Positions 42,835-54,335 are shown, counted from the stretch's first letter. The stretch is DNA of 64,000 nt from Peromyscus leucopus (GCF_004664715.2 NC_051070.1:72544200-72608199); one strand, 5' to 3'. Numbers and translations are program-made. Notes: generated by a model not told the origin, from the sequence alone.

Positions 42835-45100
42835 CCTGTGCATAGAGAGGGTGGCTGGACCACAGGCCTGAGTGCAGGTGTCTGAGATGGTCTGCACTGG
42901 GCTCTGCTGGGGGAGGTCTTTTGCTCCCTGTGCTGGGAGGAGGTCTTTTGCTCCACCCCTTGTCATTTCTATAAACACCCTAGGGCAGAGACAGGGCCCG
43001 ATAGAATAGGTTCTAGGCTATCTTGAGGCTATCCTGTATTTTCTATCTACTTCTCCTGCCCTCTAAATCCTTCTATCTAACATTTCCTGCTGCTCCTACT
43101 CAAGAGCACTCTGGGGAAATGGGGTGGTGGGTAGCCACCCCACACATGGCTACTTCAGATTCTGCTGGGTATGGCCTTCACAAAATATAGATTCACACTG
43201 GCCATACTTCTGATTTCTCAGAAGATAGAAAGAAAGATTTTTTAGGTTGAAAAATCTAAGTCTTTATATTTTGTAGCTAATTTAAAAACTTAAAAAAGGA
43301 CAGTGTAGAACAGCCAGAACATAGTTGTGGGCATCAGCACTCAACCCCTACTTTGTGAACATAACCTTTGCTCTGTATTTCATGTCCATATCGTCCCCCT
43401 TTCCAGAGACTACACACTTCCAGGGAGGACAGTACAGCTAAGCACAGAGGACGGTCAGTGGAAATCAGTTAGGCTTATCACGACATTGCTGTGGACATCA
43501 CAACAGAAGAAGCTCCCTGTCCCAGCAAATATGACCTGATCATGAGGTCTTTTGGGTTAAAGGAAAAGCAGAGAAGTCACCAGGACACACAGGCTGCCCC
43601 TCCTAAGCTTCCCAGCTCTCCTGCCTGTCCCCATTCAGCCTCTACTTTCATCTCCTGCCAGCTCCTCTCCTTGGAGTTGCAGTTCTTTGAGGTTCCTCCA
43701 CATCTCTCTCTGTAGCTCAGGCTAGCCCTAACTCACAGTCTTTCTGCCCTTAGTGCTGGAATCCTGGCTGGAGCTGTACAGCCCAAACGTTCTTCGTATT
43801 GGTCTACTTGGGATCTCTTGTTGATGTGCAATGGAATCGAGAGTTAAGGGTGGTGAGAGGGTTCAGCTGGTAAAGCACTGGGAGAGGGGTGGGGGTGAGG
43901 AAGGGGATCTCAGGGGAGGAAGGGGAGCCTATGACTGGAGTACATCCTGTGCTGTATGAACAGTCCCTATGTGATTCAGTGTAATCAACAATGAGTATTT
44001 ATAGTGAAGTCTAGAGTAAAAGTTGCTCTAATGACAGCAAGAAAATGATTCAGCATGGATTTCTAATTAAAGTTCATTATAAAGTCATTCCTTCCTGCAC
44101 TTTGAAACCCATTCCCTCCAAAAAACGCTGTCTTTCTGATGTCCTAAGAACATTACAGTTAAACCGCCCTAAGCAAGAGTGTATCGTTATGGGCTAACAA
44201 GTCGATTATCAGAGCTCAGATGAGGAAAGCAGAATTCAGTCTCTTCCTCCACTCCGCTATGGCTTCTGTCTTGGTTTGGTTTTCAGGCAGGTGTCCCACG
44301 GGGACTGGGAAGGTGGTGCTTTTGTGGGAATCTTTCTGGATTAGCGCTCTGACCCCAGTGGGATCAGAAGAGAGATGGTGTCACCAGTGTACAGAAACCA
44401 GGACAGCTCCTGGAAGGCCGGATCCCAGGTCTATTTGTGTTCTCAGTTTATACTCTAAGACCCCAAGGTGGGGTGGGCAAGCCAGGAAGACTTTACAGCA
44501 GCATGCTTGGCAGTCAGCAGGTTAGAGGTAGCCAGCCATTGCTTCAGCTAGTTCTCCAGGTCATTCTGTTTCAGGTAACAACGGAGTCGTGCTTGGCAAA
44601 TAGGCAGAAGAAGCAGTGTAAGTAAATTACTAGTAAGTCAACAAATCAGTACTTAATCATTGGTCTTTTCTACCTATTCTGCTTCATCAGAAGCAGCTCC
44701 AAACCCTGCAGGGTCTCAAGAGTAAGTAAAGTGGGAAAGGCTCCCACCTTCCTCCCCCAACCCTCTCAAGCCAATGTTTGTGAATGTCAAGGTTCTCCCT
44801 CAAAATTAACACCGGGATCCCAGGAGCAAGTGGCTCTTGCTGATGGCATCAGGGGTGGTCCAGGAGCCCTGCTGGTCCACAAACGCTTCTGTGGTAGCTG
44901 GGAGGCCCCTCCCTTTCCAATCACATATGGATATAAAGGCAGATTTATATAATTCAACAAAACAATGTTATAGAACGGCAGAAATGAAAGGAGATCTGGG
45001 AATTAAGATGTCAGCCAATAAAGAGATCTTGAAAATATAATCCGGTATCAATTTCTGTGGAGGTCAGAGGTCATTTTTTTATTTTTAGAAAGATGGACTT
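42835..45100. other. 2.2 kb noncoding, no gene recognised
   Basis: Open frames of at most 101 codons (44220-44525 plus) without family resemblance. A short B2-head-like piece ('gagggttcagctggtaaagc') is seen near 43855. Confidence 0.4.
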
Positions 45101-45102
45101 AT

Positions 45103-45310
45103 AAGCCAGACCTGGTGACACACGCCTTTAATTAATTCAAGCACTTGGGAGGTGGAGGCAGGAGGATCAGGAGTTCAAAGTGATCTTTGGCTGCACAGAG
45201 AATTAGAAACATCCTAAGCTAAAGAGACCCTGTTTCAAGACACAGCCAACCAAAACCCATTGAAGTAATTCCCCAAACCAAATGAAAACAAAACAAAACA
45301 AAAAAAAGAG
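45103..45310 (+). mobile_element. Old B1-type SINE
   Basis: 'cagacctggtgacacacgcc', 'gcacttgggaggtggaggca' and '...gagaccctgtttcaagacac' with an (AAAAC)n tail. Confidence 0.75.
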
Positions 45311-45390
45311 GATTACTTCAAGAAAGTATGATACTCATGTGAATATAAAATATTAAGCAGTTTATAAGACTTGGTAGATTTAAAATACTT

Positions 45391-45562
45391 TAGGTTTTTT
45401 TTTTCTTTTTCTTTTTTGTTTTTTCAAGACAGGGTTTCTCTATGTAGCCCTGGCTGTCCTGGAACTCATTCTGTAGACCAGGCTGGCCTTGAATTCAGAG
45501 ATCTGCCTGTGTCTGCCTCCTGAGAGCTGGGATTAAAAGTGTGTGACCCCAGTGCCTGGCAA
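45391..45562 (-). mobile_element. B1 SINE
   Basis: Reverse B1: 'tttttcaagacagggtttct', 'tctgtagaccaggctggcct', 'gagagctgggattaaaagtg'. Confidence 0.9.
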
Positions 45563-45624
45563 GTCTTGACATTTTGTAGAGTATTATATGACACCGAGAT
45601 CCAGATGTTTATGGGAATGAGACC

Positions 45625-45790
45625 GAGGCTGGAGCGAGGAGGCTCAACCAGCAAAGGCCCCGGTATTCAAGTCTGACCACCTGAGTTTGATTCCTTTAAC
45701 CTGCGTAAAGGTGGAAAAAGGAAACCGATTCCACAAATCTGACCTCTGACCTCCACATCCCTCCTCTATTACTAAACAGGAATTTAAAAG
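45625..45790 (+). mobile_element. B3 SINE
   Basis: 'ggctggagcgaggaggctca', 'ccacctgagtttgattcctt', 'atctgacctctgacctccac'. Confidence 0.72.
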
Positions 45791-45792
45791 AG

Positions 45793-46015
45793 GGGCTGAA
45801 GAGATGACTCGGTGGTTAAAAGCACTGGCTGCTCTTGAAGAAGACCCGGGTTCCATTCCCAGCACTCATATGACAGCTGACAACCATCTGTGACTTCAGT
45901 TTCTGGGGATCCAATGCCCTTTCCTGGCCTCTGGGAACACAAGGCACAAACGTGGTACACATGCATCCACGCAGACAAACACTCACATGAGTAAATCTTT
46001 TCCTTTAAAGAAAAG
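45793..46015 (+). mobile_element. B2/B3 SINE
   Basis: 'ggggctgaagagatgactcg', 'aagcactggctgctcttgaa', 'acccgggttccattcccagc'. Confidence 0.88.
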
Positions 46016-46019
46016 AATC

Positions 46020-46105
46020 TTAGAGCTGGAGTGTTGGTTTAGTGGTAAAGTGTTTGTTTGCCACATAAGCTCCTCAGAAACCTGGGGGAAAGGCTGAGGG
46101 TGGTG
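46020..46105 (+). mobile_element. ID-like SINE fragment
   Basis: 'agagctggagtgttggttta' and 'gtggtaaagtgtttgtttgc' follow the ID/tRNA-derived head. Confidence 0.5.
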
Positions 46106-46414
46106 TGTACATGAAAAACTACTTCCTCCAATGAAGATTCACCCCACAAAAGTTTTACAATCTTCTTAGAGTGCCTCCCTCTGTAGACCAAGTGTTCAAA
46201 CACACGCGCCTACGGAGAACATTTCACATTCAATCCACAAAATCATGTGATAGGATCAGAATCCCCACAAGGGGACTCTGAGAGACTTCTGTGTGAAGCT
46301 GTGAAGGTGAAGCCTCAGTTTCAGTGAAGACCCCAGGATGCTGGCGATGCTAGGAACATAGGACATCTGCTGAAAACAGCCACAGATGTGGAGTGGAGCC
46401 AACCCAAGAGAGAC

Positions 46415-46417
<3 letters not shown>

Positions 46418-46464
<47 letters not shown>
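46418..46464 (+). repeat. (TG)n microsatellite
   Basis: About 46 bp of pure tg. Confidence 0.96.
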
Positions 46465-46466
<2 letters not shown>

Positions 46467-46844
46467 TGCTTCAGGAGGCAGAGTTGAGGGGTGGGGCTTC
46501 CTAAGGTTTCTATAGTCTAGATGATCCCCACATAAGTCCCAGATGCCAGACATGGAGTTCAGGGTTTGGTGTTTATTTGCTGGGTTTGTTTCAAATTTTC
46601 TTCACTATGTCCATCTACTCCTTCTTGGGATGGCAATGTGTACTTCGTACAATGTGCCAGTGTATGTTGGAAGCATGGGCCTTACTTTTATTTTTATAGA
46701 GCTTACAGTTAAGAGATGTCCTTGCATCTCAGTTGAGATGTGGGCTTCAAACTTCTGAATGTTTCTGGACTCTTGTAGACTATGGGGCATGTGAGGCTAG
46801 ACCGAATGCATTTTGCATCACGAGACAGCCTATTGGTACCACAG

Positions 46845-47193
46845 GCGGACTGTTGTGTTGAACATGAAATGTACCTCTTAGGTTCACATGCTTAAATCCT
46901 TATTCTCTAGCTGGTTTTGTGATTTGAGAAGGTTGTGGAGGAAGTGGGTCTTTGGGGCCAGGTCTTGGGGCTTCATAGCTGAGTCCCATATCCTGTCCAC
47001 TCTCTGCTTTCTGAATGTGGACACAATGTGACCGGCTATCCTTCGGCACCTACTACCATGACTACCCTGCCTGCTGCCATGACTTTGGCAGATGCTGGAC
47101 TGTATCCCTCTGGAACTGTAAGCCAAAATTAACTCATTCTCTCAAGTTCTTTTTGCCCTTTTTTCTCACAGCAGTGAGAAAGTAGCCAAGGCC
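46845..47193 (+). mobile_element. Rodent hAT-like element
   Basis: 'ctggttttgtgatttgagaa', 'ctctggaactgtaagccaaa' and '...ctcacagcagtgagaaagta' match the pattern of rodent non-autonomous hAT elements. It sits at the 5' limit of the recognisable retroviral sequence. Confidence 0.5.
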
Positions 47194-49732
47194 GTAGCTG
47201 TTTACTTTCAAACAGGAGTTGATAATCACTAGAGATTGCCAGCAATACACTTGACAGTCTTCCCTCATGGGTTCAGGGAATGCTTCTGTCTTATTGCTAG
47301 GGAATTAGAAAGATGTCTTAGGGGCCTAGTTTATCCACAAGGAATCATTCTAGAACATATAGATGATCTTTTGATATGGCTCCCTCCTAGGAAAATTTCA
47401 ACCCAAAATACTATTAGTGTCTTCAACTTTCTAGCCTCTTGTGGTTCCCAGGTGTCCCAGAAAAAGACCCAGTTAACTCAGCAAAAACTACCATATTTGG
47501 TCTGTATCTCAGCTTCTGCAGCACAATGGCAATCCCAATGTAGCTTTGAGTCACAATTGGACCAGTTACACCTAAGATAAAGGTGGACTTTGCTCCCTTA
47601 GGGGGTGCTGGATGTTGAATCTTGGTTCCCAGTTTTACATCAATTGAAAAACCTCTCTATGAGGCTATCAAGAGCACGTACTTGGGTTTTCTTAACTGGG
47701 AGGGTCAACTGAAATAATCTTTAACCAGATGAAGCAGATAGAAAATCAAGACATTGCTCTCCGGACATTTCAAAGACATTAGATGTTGTAGCATAGGGAT
47801 GGCCGCCAGTCCAATGGCTCTGGGAGCCAAAGCACTATAGTTGAAGATGCTTCCAAGCTGTCTTTGGAGGCAATGATTAGAAGCTCTCATACCCCAACAG
47901 GTAAAGTCTACACTAGAATTAAAGGGCTACTTATGGTTAACCGGAAGTAGACTAATAACCATCCAAGGAGCTTCCTAGACAACCAGAGGGAACTATCAAA
48001 ACCTGTGTTAGCCCAAATCTTCTTCACTTGTGTCCCTGGAAGTGACCTCCTGTGTGGTACATTGTATGCTGAGACTATCTCCTCCACCTGTGCTAGCCAG
48101 GCTGACTCAGGATCAGCCCCTGGGCAATTTGGGGGGGGGCAGTGGAAACTGTTTCCTGATTAGGGCAATTATCTTCTAGTGGAAAGCACAAGACAGCACA
48201 GTCAATGGTCACCCAGAGAGCAATAACTGCATCTGCCACATTATCCGCTCTGATTCTGAATCCAAAGACCATACGAAACTGTAATATTGGGACTCATTCT
48301 AGGGCAAGAAAAAGAAAAGATTAGTATCTACACTGCTTTTAAATATGTCCTCATGATGTTGCATACCCATGCTTTCATTTCTGGAGAATTTGAACAAGGT
48401 TAACAGCTAACAACTCACCCACAAAGCATAAATAAGAGAGGCTAAATCTATTGGAAGCTATCTGACCACCTGATCAAGGGCCAGTCATTTACTGGAAGGC
48501 CATCAGAAGGACATGTCTGATATTACTCAAGGAAATAGGCTGGCACACAGAGAGTCAAAGATCCCCTGAGGGTGAGCACTGCTCCTTCCAAAGACGTAAT
48601 GTAAAACCAAATGTATGTGATTCCTCCAGGTCACAAAGCACAAGGGGACAACTGAAACTGGCCAGGGACCAATGTGGGGAATAAAACACTTTCCCTTCCA
48701 GGTCCTCCAGTGAAGACAATTCAGGGGACGCGTGTCTCATTCCATCAGGGAGGATGCTCCTCTAGAAATGATTAGAATCATTTCTACTCTTCCTGGGGTA
48801 GAGACTGACCCCGGTAAAGCATGTGTGTCAGATCTACACTCCTCACAGCTCTGCTGCCCCCATCCTCTGCCACCCCTCAGACAAAGCCAGAGGAGAGGCC
48901 CCTGTTCCTGTGAGGACTGCAGACAGAATGCACTGCTTTGTCTCCGTGGGCCGGCTTCAAACATCTGTTAGTGTTTGTACACACCGTCACTGGCTGGATA
49001 AAAACTTTACCCACTGGGGCTGAAAAGACCACAGAGGGAGAAATGTCCCCCCCCCCCAAGGGACAATATCCCATGGTTTAGTCTCCCCTGGTCATTAGAG
49101 TCATTAATGGACCGCCTTTCCACCACAGGTGACTCAATTTATGTCCAGGACTCCAGGATAAAATATTACCCGCACTCTGATTGGAAGCCCCAAGCCTCAG
49201 GCAGTGTTAAAAGGCTTAACCAAGCTCTTAAACAGATCCCAGATAAACTTTGCCAAGAAACCTCTGATAATGGCTGAACCTGCTCCCATTTCTCACAGAA
49301 GAGTTAGAACAGGTCCACAAACTGACACCAAGTACAGCCCTGTTGATGTATAGGAGGCTTTTACTTCCATATGATCTGATATTAGGCTCTGAGGCCAATC
49401 AGATAACTCAGTACAGCACTCTATGAACTGGGGTCAGGTCCAATGAGCACTACAGGAATAAGGGAACAATGCTGTACACACCCAGTCTGGAGGGAGCTGG
49501 ACTCTACTGGTCATACCCACAGATCAGTTGACTGCTCTGTGGAAGGGACCTTTCCAGGTGGTCCCGAGAACCCCAATGGCTGTCAGACTGCTGGATGTTA
49601 ACAGCTGGGTTATACTTTCAAGATCAAACCTGAGTTCCCAAGCTCGAGTCCCCACCTGAAGACAGGGAGGAAAACACCTACCTGTGACCCGATGAAAGCT
49701 CTCAAACTTCTGTTCAGTGAACAGAGAGGACC

Positions 49733-49905
49733 AGTGAGATGGCTCAGCAAATAAAGGCCCTGCTACGGAGCCTGATGACCTCAGTTTGAGCTCCAGAACC
49801 CACATGCTGGGAGGAGGGAACCAGCTTCTGCTAATTGTGTCCTTTGACTTCCATACATGTGCCATGACATGTGCATCCCCTCTCCCCAACAACCAACGCA
49901 CGAGG
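49733..49905 (+). mobile_element. B3 SINE inside the retroviral remnant
   Basis: 'gaccagtgagatggctcagc', 'ccagaacccacatgctggga', 'tcctttgacttccatacatg'. Confidence 0.82.
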
Positions 49906-50689
49906 GCTTGCTTATTCTGGCAAAATGGAATACTTTCTCCTGCTCAAATAAAAGAAAATTCTTGATGTTGATTCTCCTGCATTTATTATTTTTTCCTGTT
50001 CTGTAAGGGATAAGAAATCTCTGTGTCCTGTTTTAAACAAGGTGACTGATCTGGCCAATTCCTCTGATTGCTGGCTTTGTCCTAAGCTAAAAAAAAAATG
50101 GAGTATCCATCCTTTAGAGGCTCCCAGTCAGTATGCAGGATTTGGTCCACACAAGAAAACCATCAACAGTGAGGAGAAATTGCCCAAGACTTAAATATTC
50201 AAATTGGAACATTATCTCTCAGGATGTGACATGAGCTAGGCCACATGAATTTCTTGTTCGGGGGTGTGTGTGGGGTGAGGTTTTGTTTTTATCATTTTGT
50301 TGGAAGTTGTGCATTTATAGGGATGCTCAGTGTCTCCCTGTGCAATTTGTATGGAAAGGAAAAATGAGGACCACAGGGGGAACCAGAGACTGTGAGGTAC
50401 CAGGCTATGAGTCTTCTTATCTAAACTTCCTGGATCCTGGGGCAAAATTGATCTCTGAGTAACCATTCTGGATCTGCCTTATTGACTGACATGCTGGGGA
50501 AAGGCCCGTGCACTCCTCTCTCAGAATAGCAGCCTTTGTTCCCATGCCATCACAGCAAAGGCTACCCAGGACACGCCCCACAATTCACTCTTTCACCAGT
50601 GTCATTTGGAACCTGGCCTGCCAAGGTCCCCACAGGAGCATCACTTCCCCTCCAGTGAGTAAGGACCATTATTTCTTTAGAGACTATAC

Positions 50690-50880
50690 CTCTTCTTTTT
50701 TGTTTTATGATTATAATTTTTCTTTCTTTCTTTTTCCTTTTATTTTATTTTACAATGCCATTCTGTTCTACATAACAGCCACGGATTCCCTCGTTCTCCC
50801 CCCTCCTGCCCCCTCCCCTTCCCCCCAGACCACCCCTCATTCTCACCTCCTCCAGGGCAAAGCCTCCCCCGAGACTATAC
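50690..50880 (+). repeat. T-rich and C-rich low-complexity insert
   Basis: A 'tttttctttctttctttttc' stretch and then 'cctcctgccccctccccttc' interrupt the envelope-like part. 'gagactatacctct' occurs on both sides (50682 and 50871), a likely target-site duplication around an insert of about 190 bp. Confidence 0.7.
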
Positions 50881-51079
50881 CTCTCCTTTTGGGCATTGGG
50901 GAACATGGAAACCTGCATCTCACCTCAAACCTTTCTATATCTGTATCTTTGAAATACATCTGGGGCCAGGGACCACCTACTAGTGTAAGCTTACAGCACG
51001 CTGAGTACTTCTTATGTGGAACAAGGATCCTTTCTGTCCTGCCTAGATGGAAAGTGGATGTTATATTGTGCCATTCGGT

Positions 51080-51535
51080 TGTGAGGTATCCACCAGAGAA
51101 GACTGCTGGGATTCAGATTCAAGCCAGTAGAAAGGCTCTTTTCTAATAATCACTGAGTGTTGCTAGGACCCGAGTTCAGTCCTGAGTCTTTCTCAGGATG
51201 AGCCTTTTTTTTTTTTTTTCTTTAAAGATTTATTTATTTTTATGTGTCCTGGTTTTTTTGACTGCATGTATGTCTGTGTGAAGGTGCCAGATTTCTCAGA
51301 ACTGGAGTTACAGACAGTTGCCAGCTGCCATGTGGGTGCTGAAAATTGAACCCAGGTCCTTCAGAGGAACAGCCAATGCTAGTAACCCCTAAGCCATCTC
51401 TCCAGCCCCCATGATGAGCTTTTAAACACACACACACAAAATACACATCCTGGGCTGACACACCTCAGTAAGAACCCTCAGTCGGGAGAAAAACTACAGA
51501 AGCCAAAATGCACACACACAGACAGGCGGGTGGGC
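51080..51535 (+). mobile_element. LTR-like element, copy 1 of 2
   Basis: 'gtatccaccagagaagactg' near the start and 'acatcctgggctgacacacc' and 'actacagaagccaaaa' near the end match the element at 63065-63500 in the same order. It directly follows envelope-like sequence, so it may be the 3' LTR of the remnant. A B2 interrupts it. Confidence 0.55.
51204..51412 (-). mobile_element. B2 SINE nested in the LTR-like element
   Basis: Reverse B2: T-tract, 'aaagatttatttatttttat', 'gccatctctccagccccc'. 'gatgagctttt' / 'gatgagccttttt' flanks suggest the target duplication. Confidence 0.9.
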
Positions 51536-51567
51536 GGGCAGGCACGCATGAACGCGCACGCACGCAG

Positions 51568-51602
<35 letters not shown>
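51510..51602 (+). repeat. (CA)n and GC-rich cacg/gcag repeat
   Basis: A mixed 'cacgcatgaacgcgcacgca' segment followed by about 35 bp of pure ca. Confidence 0.92.
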
Positions 51603-51604
<2 letters not shown>

Positions 51605-51636
51605 TATGCAGAGATCCACATGAATATGCAAAGGTG

Positions 51637-51642
51637 TTTATT
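51637..51642 (-). other. Ear-type RNase poly(A) signal (AATAAA)
   Basis: AATAAA on the minus strand about 160 bp after the RNase stop codon. Confidence 0.7.
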
Positions 51643-51803
51643 GAGTAGAAAAGATATCTGTTCAGCTACATTTGAAGGGAGTCAGGGACAGGCTTCACAA
51701 GGACAGGTGCTCGTGGCAGCGCAGACAGAGGAACTGGATCTTCACTACTACGACCGTGGAACTAGCAGATAGAGAGTGAAGACACAAAGTGCTGGTACTG
51801 GAG

Positions 51804-52277
51804 CTAAAATATCCCATCCAAGTGAACCGGAACCACTGGATAGGTACGATTGTCCCGAGGAGTTCTATAGTCACAAGCAACTCTGTAGAACTTTCTTGCC
51901 TGTGTCGTTTGGTATTGGCATTGTGTGTAATTTACTCCTGGAGCTGTGAGGTTACAGAATGTTAAGGGTACCTGAACTGAACTATTATGACAATTTGAAT
52001 GTGTCCTGTTCCTGCAGGGAACATTCATACTGCCACACACACCAACGACAGCAGCAAAGCTTGTATGAAGAAAACTGTTTAAGTTCTTGCATCGTCCTGT
52101 ATGCCGGTTAACACTCCTCATTGCAGCAGTGCATCGGGGGCTGGTCATAATTACATGCTGGATTTCAAACCACTGGGATGGGGTTAAATGGGCAGGGATC
52201 TGGAATGAGACAACCACCATGACAAGTCCCAGCAGCAGCAGGAGACAAAGTCGGGACTCCAGCAGCTTCACACCCAT
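51804..52277 (-). CDS. Eosinophil-associated ribonuclease (RNASE2/3-like, Ear family)
   Basis: Single coding exon of 157 codons, the family's usual size. Residues 1 to about 25 form a Leu-rich signal peptide (LLESRLCLLLLLGLVM), so the protein is secreted or stored in granules. The RNase A catalytic triad is intact: His41 (QWFEIQHV), Lys64 (CKNLNSF signature) and His152 (PVHLDG). All eight cysteines for four disulphides are present (49, 63, 81, 88, 96, 108, 120, 135). Five N-glycosylation sequons are visible (N90, N98, N109, N116, N143), and the mature chain is basic (about 13 Arg/Lys against 4 Asp/Glu). The start was set at MGVKLL because a splice acceptor (...ttctcacag) ends 5 nt upstream, matching the family's noncoding exon 1 plus single coding exon. 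Expected role: cationic RNase of eosinophils with host-defence activity. The exact orthologue cannot be named because this family expands separately in each rodent lineage. Confidence 0.94.
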   Translation of the reverse strand: MGVKLLESRLCLLLLLGLVMVVVSFQIPAHLTPSQWFEIQHVIMTSPRCTAAMRSVNRHTGRCKNLNSFLHTSFAAVVGVCGSMNVPCRNRTHSNCHNSSVQVPLTFCNLTAPGVNYTQCQYQTTQARKFYRVACDYRTPRDNRTYPVVPVHLDGIF

Positions 52278-52447
52278 GTTTCCTGTGAGAACAGAAGAGC
52301 AGTGACTACTCCCCATCTTGGCTCACTTTTTCCTAACTCCCCCTGAAGGCCCTCTGCTGGTGCTGGGGCCTCACAGTTCCCTTTCTCCTGGACACGGCCC
52401 CATCCCTGCCCCTCCTGTCCCAGCCTTAGAGCTCAGTGTCTTCTTAC

Positions 52448-52505
52448 CCAGTCTGTGCTGTGGCTCCTGTGAGAACACGAGGCTGGTTGTCCTGGAAATC
52501 AGGGA
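52448..52505 (-). other. Noncoding exon 1 of the RNase gene (approximate 5' end)
   Basis: On the minus strand 'gagccacagcacagactgg' is followed by a donor gtaagaa at 52447. With the acceptor at 52283 the intron is 165 bp. This is the usual architecture of eosinophil RNase genes, where the single intron lies just before the ATG. The 5' end is estimated from the TATA-like site. Confidence 0.65.
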
Positions 52506-52530
52506 TAACGGGTGAGCTCCACTGGGGCCC

Positions 52531-52540
52531 ATACATATAG
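52531..52540 (-). promoter_or_regulatory. TATA-like box of the RNase promoter
   Basis: 'ctatatgtat' on the minus strand, about 30 bp before the estimated start of exon 1. Confidence 0.45.
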
Positions 52541-52941
52541 AGCAGCCCTGTGGGTGGAGCTGGCAGAGCCAGGTGGCTGGAGTCTTCAACATGCAGAACC
52601 CACAGACGGGCACATCACCTCCTTGAGCAACTTCTGTTTCTTCACTTGGCCAACCAACGGATCCCTGACAGCAATGCTGTTAACTCTGCTGTAAGGAATC
52701 TAACTCCGAGTCATCTTGCCCAGGACAGTTTGATGTCTGACTATGAATTCTGCACAAAGATCTGTGTAGCCCCTGCTGACTGGCTGCAGATTTTGTGACT
52801 GTGACCATGTTACAGACAGACCAAGGTTCCTGATAGCCTGACTAGGTACTTAGAGAAAACAGAGCCTTGGGAAGCCAGATTCCTAAGAGATATTTACACT
52901 TCTGCTCTGAATTTTAAAATCATATGATGTTGAGATCTGGA

Positions 52942-53135
52942 GAAAAGTCTCAGTGGTTAAGGGCACTTGCTGCTCTTCAGAGGACGTACGTCTGGTCCCA
53001 GCACCTATGTTGGGTGGCTTACAACTTCCTGTAACTCCGTTTCCATGGGATCACAGGTCCTCAGATAGCCTCTGTTGGCATGTACATACACATGTACACA
53101 GACCCTGAGATACACACAAATATAAATTTTAGGAA
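52942..53135 (+). mobile_element. B3 SINE
   Basis: 'tctggagaaaagtctcagtg', 'gggcacttgctgctcttcag', 'cctgtaactccgtttccatg', and an A-rich tail. Confidence 0.8.
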
Positions 53136-53385
53136 CTGGTGAGATGGCTCAGTGGTTACAGACTCTTCCTGCTCTTCCAGACACCTGTTTCAGAGGACTC
53201 TAGTTTGTCTCCCAGAGCTCACAACTGCACAGAACTCCAACTCTGACACATTTTTTTGGTTTCTTTTAGTACCTGCACACATGTTTCAAACACACGCATA
53301 CACACATATGAGATACACATACACACAAAACCCACACACACTCATACTAACACTTAAGTTAAAGTTAATAAATAAATTTTAAAAA
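53136..53385 (+). mobile_element. B2 SINE
   Basis: 'actggtgagatggctcagtg', 'cctgctcttccagacacctg', and an 'aataaataaattttaaaaa' end. Confidence 0.82.
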
Positions 53386-53619
53386 CCGTATTCAGAAACA
53401 ATAACAAAAATTGTGCTAATGCATGCCACATAATATTTTTCTGATTATTTCCTGTATAAGATTCCTTTGCACATTTCAAACTACCCATATCTGCCTCAAG
53501 AACTAGTATAAATGGTCTAGTTTTACATCAAGGACCTTCAGGAGAACACCCCTCTATCTAGTATTCATGAGTAACTATAACCCAAAGTTAATCAAAATAA
53601 ACCAAATGTTCATGTAAAT

Positions 53620-53720
53620 TTGTATGTGTTTGTCTTTGTTCTGGGGCTTGAACCTGGGGCTTTGTGCACTCCAGATAAATGTTCTGACACTGAGCTACAC
53701 TCCCAGTGCTACATGGATAT
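53620..53720 (-). mobile_element. ID/B4-like SINE fragment
   Basis: 'ttctggggcttgaacctggg' and 'ctgacactgagctacactcc' are the reverse of a tRNA-derived ID/B4 head. Confidence 0.55.
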
Positions 53721-54180
53721 GAGATGAGCTTCAACAGAATAAAAACCCCTCTAATTTTTTTGTTAAAAAACTTCCCTTGCATTCCAAACAGTGGCACATT
53801 TCCAGATGTTATGAAGTACACCCAGAATTATACCCTAGCAGTAAGTAGTTTTTGAAGCTTGATCAATGTCATAAGGCATATCAAGAAATACTTGTGCATT
53901 TGTCATAAAAGCCACAGTGAGTGTTTTGCTGCTCCCCTTGGTAGACATCTCTTGGTGTAGAGTCCACCGGTGAGAGCAGGTGTCCAACACTGGGAACTTC
54001 TTCCACCCTGGGATCCTGTGGCAATGACTGCTCTTAACCTGCTGACTGGCCGATGCCCAGTGCCAGCAGAGTCTTGACCACAGCTCTGCCAAGTGCAGGG
54101 CTGTCCATGGAAATGACAGTGCACAGCATTTACAATATTGCCATAGTGACCTGGTTTTAGGGACTCATTTTTTGGGGAGG
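53721..54180. other. Noncoding, no gene recognised
   Basis: An 85-codon minus-strand frame (54092-53835) resembles no family I can name. A decayed retrocopy is possible. Confidence 0.35.
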
Positions 54181-54184
54181 CTTA

Positions 54185-54335
54185 GGAAGTGTTGAGTCGG
54201 GGTCTCACTCTGTAGTCTAGGTTTGGTTTAACTTTCCTGGAAGCCCAGAAGGGATTCCAATTTGCCATCCTTCTGCCTCAGCCTCTCGAGTGCTGGGGTT
54301 ATAGACTTGCACCCTCCACACCCAGTTTATGAGCC
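54185..54335 (-). mobile_element. Old B1-like SINE
   Basis: 'ttgagtcggggtctcactct', 'ctcagcctctcgagtgctgg', 'ggttatagacttgcaccctc'. Confidence 0.6.

Larger units (their letters stand above)
47195..51080 (+). mobile_element. Decayed gamma-type endogenous retrovirus (pol-env remnant)
   Basis: Plus-strand retroviral remnants in pol-env order. At 47236-47580 is a reverse transcriptase segment in which the usual Y-x-D-D Tyr reads His (HIDD, about 47356). Further pol pieces run to about 49650, including an integrase C-terminal segment (near 49540-49650, 'WKGPFQVVPRTP'). Surface-envelope-like pieces lie around 50040-50200 and 50880-51080. Stops and frameshifts are frequent throughout, gag and the 5' LTR are not seen, and SINE DNA interrupts it at 49733-49905. 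It cannot code for a working protein. The gamma-type assignment is inference from the motifs. Confidence 0.8.

Noticed and set aside
50508..51146. 212-codon plus-strand open frame
   Set aside because: It joins retroviral env-like debris, a T-rich and C-rich insert and LTR-like DNA. It is not a single gene.
52945..53200. tRNA gene
   Set aside because: The tRNA-like promoter boxes belong to B2/B3 SINE heads, with no intact cloverleaf.
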